A DNA stretch of 17,454 bases, from positions 1-17,454 of the forward strand of contig CAYMRB010000198.1 of assembly GCA_964392615.1 (NCBI GenBank), read 5' to 3'. Position numbers and translations under genes: made by a program. A model generated the notes under the pieces. That model ran no database searches and was not told where the DNA came from. It saw nothing but the letters and a program-made list of their open reading frames with translations. Source of the stretch: CAYMRB01 sp964392615. GTDB taxonomy: Bacteria; Planctomycetota; UBA8108. Below, piece by piece: positions 1 to 6,447 of this stretch (the first letter of the stretch is position 1; the number at the start of each line of letters is the position of its first letter).

Positions 1-36
1 GACTCCGATCCCGACTCCGACTCCGACTCCGATCCC
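1..36 (+). repeat. GACTCC hexanucleotide array (left scaffold end)
   Basis: Six tandem six-base units: four GACTCC and two GATCCC variants (units 2 and 6). The first base of the window is already inside the array, so its true length is unknown. The first 24 bases, including the GATCCC variant, are identical to positions 11857-11880 inside the second array. The array lies upstream of, and in the same orientation as, the plus-strand ligase gene. It is followed by C-rich degenerate sequence to about position 73. Confidence 0.9.
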
Positions 37-137
37 AACCCCGCCTCCGCCCCGGCCCCCCCCCGCCTCCCCCAGCGCCGCTATTGCATTCCCGGCGCGG
101 CTGAAGATCATCTCCGCAGAGTGTGAAGGGGATGATT
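37..137. other. C-rich tract and leader of the ligase gene
   Basis: Positions 37-73 are almost pure C/G with several C runs and look like degenerate repeat or low-quality end sequence. A short inverted repeat, GCGCCG (75-80) and CGGCGC (93-98), surrounds a 12-base, locally AT-richer loop. It has no T run, so it is not a convincing terminator. A purine-rich AAGGGG at 126-131 is the likely ribosome binding site for the following gene. I see no clear -35/-10 promoter pair. Confidence 0.4.
126..131 (+). promoter_or_regulatory. Ribosome binding site that decides the ligase start
   Basis: AAGGGG ends six bases before the ATG at 138, a normal Shine-Dalgarno spacing. In-frame GTG at 123 would lie upstream of it, ATG at 132 would touch it, and ATG at 144 would be 12 bases away. 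The site therefore favours 138 as the start. Confidence 0.6.
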
Positions 138-1514
138 ATGCCGATGGGCCCGATTCTGCAGGAATTCGCGACGATCGCTCGGGAGCGGGCGGACGAGCTG
201 GCGTTGTGGTCACGCGGAGAATCGCTGCGCCTCACGTTCGGTGAGCTCCGCGAGCGCGTCGACGATTGGTCGCGCGCGATCGCATCGTTCCCGCCGCATA
301 CGGTCGCGTTGGCGACCGGCAACGGCGCCGCGTTCCTGGAGCTGTTCCTGGCGCTGCGCTCGCGCGGCATTCCGGTCGCGATTCTCGATGGCGAGTTGCC
401 GTTCTCGGAGAAGATCGCCACGTGCCGTCGCTTCGGCGTCCCCACGTTGCTGCATCGCGACGCGAAGGGGAGCACGATCGGCGAGACGATCCAGGTCACG
501 CGGATCCAGGCTGTCGAGGCGGTCGCACCGCCCGCCGGCACGGCGGTGATCAAGGTGACGTCCGGTTGCACGGGCCAGGCCGTCGGCGCGTGCTTCACGG
601 AGGAGGCTCTCCTCGTCGGCATCCGACAGATCGCTGCGGGCATGGAGATCAGCTCGCGCGACCGAGTCCTGATCGCGATTCCGCTGAGCCACTCGTACGG
701 ATTCGACAGCGGCGTGCTCTCGCTCGCGGCCATCGGCACTCCTCTCGTCCTCGAGCCGGACTACTTTCCCCGTGCGCTCATCACGACGATGCGCGATACC
801 GGGACGACCTTCTTCCCCGCAGTCCCGCCGCTGATCCGGAGTCTCGCGGAATGCGACGATTGGCCGGAGGGCCTCGCGCTGCGCCGCGTGATCTGTGCGG
901 CAGGGCCGCTGAGCCGCGAAGACGCGCTGCTCTTCCACGAGCGATCCGGCCTTCACGTGCACCAGTTCTACGGCTGTACCGAGTCCGGCGGCATCACGTT
1001 CGAACGCGATCCGAGCTCGCCCGAGGCCGTCGGCACGGTCGGGCAACCGCTGCCCGGCGTGCGGATATCGCTCGACGAAGAGCGCCACGTGCGCGTCGAT
1101 TCCGCGGCGAACTACCTCGCCCGCCTCGGTGCGGATGACGACTCCACTCCGCGCTCGATCACGCCGGGGGATACGGGCGAGTGGACTCCCGAGGGCAGAC
1201 TGCGGCTGACGGGGCGGTCGGCCGATTTCTTGAAGATCGCTGGGCGCAAGGTGCACGCCGCGCGAATCGAGGACGCGCTGCGCGAACTCGAGGGCGTCGA
1301 CGACGCGGCGGTCGTCGGAGTCTCCGATCCCGCCCGGGGCGAGCGAGCCGTGGCGTTCGTCGTCACGAGCGACGGCCCTCCCGACACGCAAAGTCTGCCG
1401 CCGGAGCTCACCCCACGCGAGATCCGTCAAGTCGCCGAGCTCCCGTACACGCCACGGGGCAAGCTCGATCGCCAGCAGCTGCGCCGTATCGCGACCACGC
1501 GGAACTCCGGATAG
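138..1514 (+). CDS. AMP-forming acyl/aryl ligase (ANL superfamily), probable hydroxybenzoate-activating enzyme
   Basis: This 458-residue protein belongs to the ANL adenylating superfamily, which activates a carboxylic acid as an acyl-AMP and transfers it to CoA or an acyl carrier protein. In sequence order I see the phosphate-binding loop TSGCTGQAVGA at about residue 141, YGCTES at 278, the GDTGEW hinge-side motif at 344, GRSADFLKIAGRKV from 359 with Asp363, and the C-terminal LPYTPRGKLDR with the presumed catalytic Lys442. It is shorter than typical 500-560 residue acyl-CoA synthetases. The phosphate loop lacks the usual Pro-Lys after TSG-TG-x. The start was chosen by the AAGGGG site at 126-131; upstream in-frame starts at 123 and 132 are possible. 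Because it converges on a chorismatase gene, a 3- or 4-hydroxybenzoate:ACP/CoA ligase role like XanA2 is the leading inference. A medium-chain or other aryl acid substrate cannot be excluded. No transmembrane segment is seen. Confidence 0.85.
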   Translation: MPMGPILQEFATIARERADELALWSRGESLRLTFGELRERVDDWSRAIASFPPHTVALATGNGAAFLELFLALRSRGIPVAILDGELPFSEKIATCRRFGVPTLLHRDAKGSTIGETIQVTRIQAVEAVAPPAGTAVIKVTSGCTGQAVGACFTEEALLVGIRQIAAGMEISSRDRVLIAIPLSHSYGFDSGVLSLAAIGTPLVLEPDYFPRALITTMRDTGTTFFPAVPPLIRSLAECDDWPEGLALRRVICAAGPLSREDALLFHERSGLHVHQFYGCTESGGITFERDPSSPEAVGTVGQPLPGVRISLDEERHVRVDSAANYLARLGADDDSTPRSITPGDTGEWTPEGRLRLTGRSADFLKIAGRKVHAARIEDALRELEGVDDAAVVGVSDPARGERAVAFVVTSDGPPDTQSLPPELTPREIRQVAELPYTPRGKLDRQQLRRIATTRNSG

Positions 1515-1542
1515 CCACTAGCCAGGCCACGCGAGACCGCGC

Positions 1543-2613
1543 TCAGACGACCCCCTCGACCTCGACGAGCAGCTCGCGCCGACAGATATCCGCTTCGAGG
1601 AAGAGCGTCTCGGCCGATGGCCGGGCGCGCTCCTCGAGCCCCCAGCGCAGACACTCGAGGTCCGCAGCGTCGCGCACGTAGACCTTCAGCGCCGACAGGC
1701 TCGCGAGGGCGGACGGGCCCACCGGACGTAGCTCGCCGCCGCAGGCCCTGGCGACGAGGATCTCGAGATTGCAGAGCGTCTCCGCGAGCTGCAGCGCCGC
1801 TTCGCCCTCGTGGCGACTCTCGTGACCGACGATGCTCGCGGTTCCCGATACGAAGACGGTCAGCGATGAGGTTCCGCACGAGCCCGTCACCAGACTCGTC
1901 GCACGCGCGAAGCTCGGGCTGCGTGGCCCGTACCGCAGTGGATACTCGTACGCGCTGACCTGCCGTGGATTCTCCCAGTGTCGCCCTGGAAGCCGCGCGG
2001 CGAGGAAGTAGACCAGCAGCTTCGAGTCACGGGAACCGACCGCGCTCGACGCGCACAATCGACGCGGAAAGCCGCTGCCGTAGCACGCTTCGAAAGCTCG
2101 CGAGCGCATGGCGCAGAACTGCTGGTATCGCTCGATCTCCGCCTCGGTTCCGTGGATGTCCGGAATGACGTTCCACATGCGCAAGGGATGCGGATAGCCC
2201 CGGCGCGTCAGGAATGCGAGGATCGCGCCGTACGCATGCCGAGTCGCACTCGCGATCGCCCCGCCCATGCCGACCTCGAGCTCGATCGATCCGAACAGCG
2301 ACGTACCGTCGTGCGCGAACTCGAGATCCCCTTCACGACCGCGCTCGATCTCCCCCGCACCGCACCAGACCTCGACGAGTCGATGCGACCCGAGCTGCGG
2401 CAGATTCGCGGCCACCTCGAGGGGTGGTGCGACGGAGGCTCCGTTGGGCAGGCGCTCCGGTCGAGCTTCACTCGCGATCGAGGCGCGCTCGAAACGGACG
2501 ACGGCGAGCGCCGACGAGCCGTTCGCGGCCAGCCACTCGTCGAGATGATCCTCTCGGACCGTCTCGACGCGCGGTGCCGTCACGACGGCCGGGCTCTGGC
2601 TACGGGTCTCCAT
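1543..2613 (-). CDS. Chorismatase of the FkbO/Hyg5/XanB2 family
   Basis: Chorismatases hydrolyse chorismate, removing pyruvate. Depending on subtype they give a dihydroxy-cyclohexadiene carboxylate (FkbO), 3-hydroxybenzoate (Hyg5), or 3- plus 4-hydroxybenzoate (XanB2). The 356-residue length fits the family (roughly 330-350). Recognisable blocks are VEVWCG (80-85), RMWNVIPDIH (145-154), ERYQQFCAMR (161-170), and SAVGSRDSKLLVYFLAAR (190-207). The RidA/YjgF-like stretch FVSGTASIVGHES (254-266) and the C-terminal ICRRELLVEVEG (343-354) complete the set. Glu351/Glu353 sit where I recall the family's catalytic glutamate; that assignment is from memory, not alignment. It is a soluble cytoplasmic protein with no signal peptide. 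The ATG at 2613 has no good Shine-Dalgarno and lies 18 bp after the stop of the upstream FG-GAP gene, so read-through transcription or translational coupling is likely. The neighbouring convergent ligase suggests the product is an activated hydroxybenzoate. The product subtype cannot be told from the sequence by eye. Confidence 0.85.
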   Translation of the reverse strand: METRSQSPAVVTAPRVETVREDHLDEWLAANGSSALAVVRFERASIASEARPERLPNGASVAPPLEVAANLPQLGSHRLVEVWCGAGEIERGREGDLEFAHDGTSLFGSIELEVGMGGAIASATRHAYGAILAFLTRRGYPHPLRMWNVIPDIHGTEAEIERYQQFCAMRSRAFEACYGSGFPRRLCASSAVGSRDSKLLVYFLAARLPGRHWENPRQVSAYEYPLRYGPRSPSFARATSLVTGSCGTSSLTVFVSGTASIVGHESRHEGEAALQLAETLCNLEILVARACGGELRPVGPSALASLSALKVYVRDAADLECLRWGLEERARPSAETLFLEADICRRELLVEVEGVV

Positions 2614-2631
2614 TCGCGTGCGTGTTCGAGC

Positions 2632-5600
2632 TCAATCCGAAGTGGGCGAAGTGACCGTTTCCGGTCCCCGACACGGCGTCCGGGCATCGCCGACGAGCCG
2701 CCGCGTGTTCCAGCGCCGTCGGTAGTCGTCGATCGCTGGCCGCTCCGGCGGCGCTTCGCCGGGCGCGAAAGGATACGAGCTCATGCCGCGGAAGGGCAAG
2801 GGTTCGACCCGATCCGGGTGTCCCGTGTAGAGATCGGTGTCTTTGCAGTAGCCAGTGCACTTCCAGAACAAGCTGCGACGCGCCGGCGCCCCCGCCTTCC
2901 CTGCCGACACAGCGTCGAAGCTCAGGACGATCTCGTCGCCCGGCCCGAACACGACGAAACGATCGTCCGTCTCGGCGAGCAGCTCGCCGACCGGACCGAA
3001 CCGCGTGAAGTCCCCCGGCATGACGCGGTAGTGATCCCGCGAGCGAAATCGGTCGTAGACGAAGCCCTCGACGTCGTCGAACGGGTTCGACGGCGCTACG
3101 AAGCCGCGGAACCGCAATGTCGCTCTCTCGGGCGCGAGCTCTCGCACGCGGATCGTCTCGCCGCCGGGGCCGGCCGCCTCCCCGGTCACCGCAGGGAAGC
3201 GTACCGCGCAACCGAGAAACGCCGTGTCCCACGCGATTTCGAAACCCGTATCGATGCGGATGCGACGATCGCCCGCCGCGAGCAGCCCCTCGAGGTCGAC
3301 CGCCATCCATCGCGGGTAGCCGGCCGGAAAGCCCCACTCCTCCCGCAGGGCGACCCAACGCCCGTCCCGCTCGACCGAGAACGTCGGCGCGCGGGGAGCG
3401 AGTTCCGCCTGCCACGCGGCAAAGTTCGACGTCGAGTAGCCGTACTCGATGTATCCGTGAAGGAAGAGCCACAGGCCTCCGTCGTCGCCGCCGCGCCGAA
3501 CGGCATCGCCCGCTCCTCCGATCAGCCGATCGATCGCCTCGTCGAACTCGAGGATCACCGAATGCTCGCCGTCGAGCACGCCGGGGAAGCGCCCATCGCG
3601 ACGCAGGTCCGGAGCGTACGAACGATCGACGGCTCGCATCTGCGCCGTGACATCTCGCCCCGCACCATCGACGACGCGCGTCGGCGCCACCGGCTCGCGG
3701 AACGCGAGCAGCTCGAAGCCCGGCGCCGGGGCGGTGACCGCGAACATCTCGAGCGGCAACACCGTTACGTCGTCGGGGTGATCGACGACCAGCAGGCTCG
3801 CCGCGTCGAGGTAGGTGCACTCCTCGAGCGGCTCGAGCGCACGCAGCTCCCAGCGGCCGTCTCGCTCGCGCAGCTGCGGCAGGGCGAGGATCTCTGTCGG
3901 GTCCGGCTCTCCGTAGGACCCGGGCGCATGGAAGTAGCCGAGGCCGCCGACGCCGAGGAAATCGGCGACGAACTCGAAGCGCTCGCCGTTCCACGCGAAC
4001 AGTACCGGACACGACGACGGCTTGCGCTCGACCTCCTCGAGCGCGTGCAGGCGGCCCGCGGCGAGCGCCATCTCGGATTGAAGCACGGCGTCGGGCCACA
4101 GAATCCTCACGTAGTCGGCCACCGCACGCCCCGCGAGACCGCAGGAGAGCCGCGACGGCTCGCGCACCGTTCCCCCGCAACCCGTGCCGAGCTGTGCGAC
4201 GACGCGTCGCACGCCCGCTCGCACTTCGACGGTCGCGCCGATGCCGGCGGTGTTCGAACGCAGGATCTTCTTCTCAAACTCCTTCAGGCCCGGCCCGCGA
4301 AGATCGACGGCGAGCCACGGACCGTCTGCGACGATCGGCCAGCTCGTGAGGCCGCGAGTCGCGTCGGCGACGATGAGCTGCGGCGGCCCCGCGCGCGTGA
4401 TGTGAGCCGCCGCTCCAGCGACGCGACCGCGAGCGAGGCTGCCCCCGGCAAGCGACACCGCGGCCGGCGCGTCGACGGACGCCGTGAGGAAGACGGGCCC
4501 GGACGCGGCACTCGCGCCGGCTTCGATCCTTCCATCGAGCACGAGCAGCGACGCCTCGAGCGCGCCGCGGAAGTCGAACACGACGCCCGCCGTGCCGCCG
4601 ACCGCGCCGTGCCGCTCGGCGAACGCGCGGTCCTCGGCGAAGCCCAGCTTTCCGTCACCCCGCCAAAGCCGTAGCGAGTCGCCGCAGAACAGCACGAGGT
4701 CGAGGTCGCCGTCACCGTCTAGATCGCCGCCGGCGGTCGACACGAGCCCTGTAGCCGGCGCCCCCGCGGTCGCGGACTCGATCGCGCGAAACGTCCAGAG
4801 CCGATCGTTCGCCCACACGCCAGCCTTGCCGCTCGCGCCGTCGAGGAGAACGACATCGACGTCGACGTCGCCATCGAGATCGGCCCAGACCATCTCGGTG
4901 GGAGCGAAGGGCAGCTTGTCGAAGCCGCACTCGGCCGTGATGTCACGCCACGTGCCGTCGCCGTCGTTGTTGAGCACCTGCAGCCCCGAACTCCACAGCG
5001 CGACGATGTCGAGATCCCAATCGCTATCGGCATCAGTCAGCAGGAGACGCCGCGGCTGACCGTGGGACGCGGCATCGATGCCTACAGCCTCGATGCGGCC
5101 GAAGTTCCCCGCACCGTCATTCCCCAGGAGGCGCAGTCCGTCGCGCCCCGCGCAGACGAGGTCGAGATCGCGGTCGCCGTCGAGGTCGCCGAGCGCACAG
5201 AGGTCGGCGCCGATCTCGAGACGGGCGAGCACGGCGGCGCCAGCTTGCGACGGAGCGACGATCGTCACTCGCTCACCGCAGACGACGGTCTCGAGACTGC
5301 CATCGCCCGTCACGTCTCCGAGCGCCATGGCCGGCACGTCCGACGACGCGAGAGGGCCGTGCAGCAGCGCGCGGGGCGACCCGAACTGCGGCGCCCGCTT
5401 GGGAGTCCACGGCTTCGGCGCCGCCCAGCCCGGCGGCGCGGTGCCGCGAATCGCGAGATTGTAGCGGCCGCCCTCGCCGTATTTGAAGCCCGCCTTGAGA
5501 CCGACATGACCGCGCTCGAGCCGCTGGAACCGCCGCAGCAGATCGATGCGCTTCGCACGCCCTTCCTTGCCGAGACGCGCGTAGACACCGCCGAGACGGT

Positions 5601-6123
5601 ACAGCGCCGATGCGAACGACGGTTGCATGAGAAGTGCGTCTTCGAGGTACTTGCGGGCGTCCTCCCAGCGCCGCAGGTCGGTCAGCGTCGCGCCGGCGTA
5701 GTACTGCAGCCACGGATCGTCCGGATCGATCGCCACGGCGCGCTCGAGGGAGCTCAGCGCGGCGGCGGACCGGCTCTCGTGGCGGTCGATGATGCCGAGC
5801 GACAGGAGCGCGTGACACGAGCGCGGGTTGAGCTCGAGGACCTTGGCGAACGACTCGCGGGCGATGCTCAGATACTTCTTCTCCTGCAGGTTGAGCGCCG
5901 CGAGACCGAGGTTGACGTGCGCCGCCTCCCAGCGCGGGTACTCGCGTGCGAGCGCTTGAAAACCGTCGAACGCGGGCTGGTAGTCGTAGCGCTCGAGGTG
6001 GGAGATCGCCGCGTTCATCGCCGCGATGGGCGACTCGGCCGGCGCGGCCATCGTCGCTGCTCCGCTGAGCACCACGACCGTCAAGACGAAGCTCGTAAGC
6101 CTTGTCCGTGGTTGGTCCGCCAT
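2632..6123 (-). CDS. Exported TPR / FG-GAP (VCBS) / ASPIC-UnbV protein (CRTAC1-like)
   Basis: The product has 1163 residues. An N-terminal hydrophobic segment (about residues 9-25, ending in an Ala-rich site) looks like a signal peptide. TPR-type helices follow to about residue 190, then at least five FG-GAP/VCBS-type Ca-binding loops between about 260 and 480, such as GDVTGDGS, GDLDGDRDLDLV and GDLDGDGDLDLV. An ASPIC/UnbV module comes at about 605-690 (key part SNTAGIGATVEV). A 450-residue C-terminal region contains VADFLGVGGLGYFHAPGSYG, a Cys pair in KCTGYCKDTDLYT, and EPLPFRGMSSYPF. Such proteins are common in Planctomycetota and Acidobacteriota, and their role is unknown; surface binding is a reasonable inference from the propeller-like repeats. 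The open frame continues upstream through the scaffold gap to 6663, but ATG 6123 is the only start that keeps the signal peptide at the N-terminus. GGAGAG directly abuts this ATG, an atypically short spacing. Confidence 0.85.
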   Translation of the reverse strand: MADQPRTRLTSFVLTVVVLSGAATMAAPAESPIAAMNAAISHLERYDYQPAFDGFQALAREYPRWEAAHVNLGLAALNLQEKKYLSIARESFAKVLELNPRSCHALLSLGIIDRHESRSAAALSSLERAVAIDPDDPWLQYYAGATLTDLRRWEDARKYLEDALLMQPSFASALYRLGGVYARLGKEGRAKRIDLLRRFQRLERGHVGLKAGFKYGEGGRYNLAIRGTAPPGWAAPKPWTPKRAPQFGSPRALLHGPLASSDVPAMALGDVTGDGSLETVVCGERVTIVAPSQAGAAVLARLEIGADLCALGDLDGDRDLDLVCAGRDGLRLLGNDGAGNFGRIEAVGIDAASHGQPRRLLLTDADSDWDLDIVALWSSGLQVLNNDGDGTWRDITAECGFDKLPFAPTEMVWADLDGDVDVDVVLLDGASGKAGVWANDRLWTFRAIESATAGAPATGLVSTAGGDLDGDGDLDLVLFCGDSLRLWRGDGKLGFAEDRAFAERHGAVGGTAGVVFDFRGALEASLLVLDGRIEAGASAASGPVFLTASVDAPAAVSLAGGSLARGRVAGAAAHITRAGPPQLIVADATRGLTSWPIVADGPWLAVDLRGPGLKEFEKKILRSNTAGIGATVEVRAGVRRVVAQLGTGCGGTVREPSRLSCGLAGRAVADYVRILWPDAVLQSEMALAAGRLHALEEVERKPSSCPVLFAWNGERFEFVADFLGVGGLGYFHAPGSYGEPDPTEILALPQLRERDGRWELRALEPLEECTYLDAASLLVVDHPDDVTVLPLEMFAVTAPAPGFELLAFREPVAPTRVVDGAGRDVTAQMRAVDRSYAPDLRRDGRFPGVLDGEHSVILEFDEAIDRLIGGAGDAVRRGGDDGGLWLFLHGYIEYGYSTSNFAAWQAELAPRAPTFSVERDGRWVALREEWGFPAGYPRWMAVDLEGLLAAGDRRIRIDTGFEIAWDTAFLGCAVRFPAVTGEAAGPGGETIRVRELAPERATLRFRGFVAPSNPFDDVEGFVYDRFRSRDHYRVMPGDFTRFGPVGELLAETDDRFVVFGPGDEIVLSFDAVSAGKAGAPARRSLFWKCTGYCKDTDLYTGHPDRVEPLPFRGMSSYPFAPGEAPPERPAIDDYRRRWNTRRLVGDARTPCRGPETVTSPTSD

Positions 6124-6266
6124 CTCTCCAGCGTCCTCTGCTTCGTCTGTGGCTCGTTCCGAACGTGCGGGTACGTTCGCGTGCAACCGGTCCTTATACC
6201 ATACGGATGCGGCCGGGCGGCGCCCCGGCCCCGCCGGCGTGCCCCCGATTGCGCGCGCCCCGCCCC

Positions 6267-6283
6267 GCCCGTAGGCTACGGGC
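6267..6283. repeat. Perfect 8-bp inverted repeat around one central G
   Basis: GCCCGTAG (6267-6274) is mirrored by CTACGGGC (6276-6283) with G at 6275. A gap of a single base suits a dimeric regulator's operator better than an RNA hairpin, and the location between two divergent genes agrees. In such GC-rich DNA an 8-bp palindrome can arise by chance. The centre also contains TAGGCT, which resembles -10 hexamers of other high-GC bacteria. Confidence 0.35.
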
Positions 6284-6332
6284 CCCACCCGGCCCAACCA
6301 GCCGCAGCACCCCCCCCAGGCCCCCAACCCCA

Positions 6333-6342
6333 NNNNNNNNNN
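6333..6342. other. Scaffold gap (10 N)
   Basis: Ten undetermined bases join two contigs, flanked on the left by C runs and on the right by G/C-rich sequence. Ten N is probably a placeholder length. Gene adjacency across it (the FG-GAP gene and the secreted-protein gene) depends on scaffolding evidence that is not visible here. Confidence 0.95.
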
Positions 6343-6406
6343 GGCGGCCGGGCGGAGCCCGGGCCCTGACGTCTTGCCACGTATGGCGCGCGACGCGCCC
6401 CGAGAG

Positions 6407-6412
6407 TAGGAT
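6407..6412 (+). promoter_or_regulatory. Possible -10 element for the secreted-protein gene
   Basis: TAGGAT matches -10 hexamers common in high-GC bacteria and would give transcription starting near 6419, about 29 bases before the ATG at 6448. No good -35 is present 16-18 bp upstream (TGGCGC at 6384-6389), so the call is weak. If real, it excludes the in-frame GTG at 6415 as the translation start. Confidence 0.25.
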
Positions 6413-6433
6413 CGGTGACCATCGGGGCCAAAC

Positions 6434-6437
6434 GGAG
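6434..6437 (+). promoter_or_regulatory. Ribosome binding site for the 6448 start
   Basis: GGAG, ten bases before ATG 6448. The alternative GTG at 6415 has no comparable site, and ATG 6448 places the basic N-region directly before the hydrophobic core of the signal peptide. Confidence 0.55.
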
Positions 6438-6447
6438 TTCCCTGCCG

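Larger units (their letters stand above)
6124..6447. other. Divergent intergenic region with scaffold gap
   Basis: These 324 bases separate two divergent genes for large exported proteins, so they must hold promoters in both directions. They contain a locally AT-rich patch at 6191-6206 (CTTATA reads TATAAG on the minus strand, a possible -10 element), C/G-dominated low complexity from about 6210 to 6360, a 17-bp palindrome at 6267-6283, ten N at 6333-6342, and a TAGGAT hexamer at 6407. I see no small gene, tRNA or riboswitch. Its true length is unknown because of the gap. Confidence 0.6.

Noticed and set aside
1515..1542. Bidirectional terminator between the convergent ligase and chorismatase genes
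   Set aside because: The 28-bp space has no stem of useful length and no T run on either strand.
1978..4674. 898-codon plus-strand open frame opposite the FG-GAP and chorismatase genes
   Set aside because: Its translation is Arg-rich with no recognisable domain, while the minus strand encodes clear FG-GAP, ASPIC and chorismatase motifs. Long antisense open frames are expected at this GC content.
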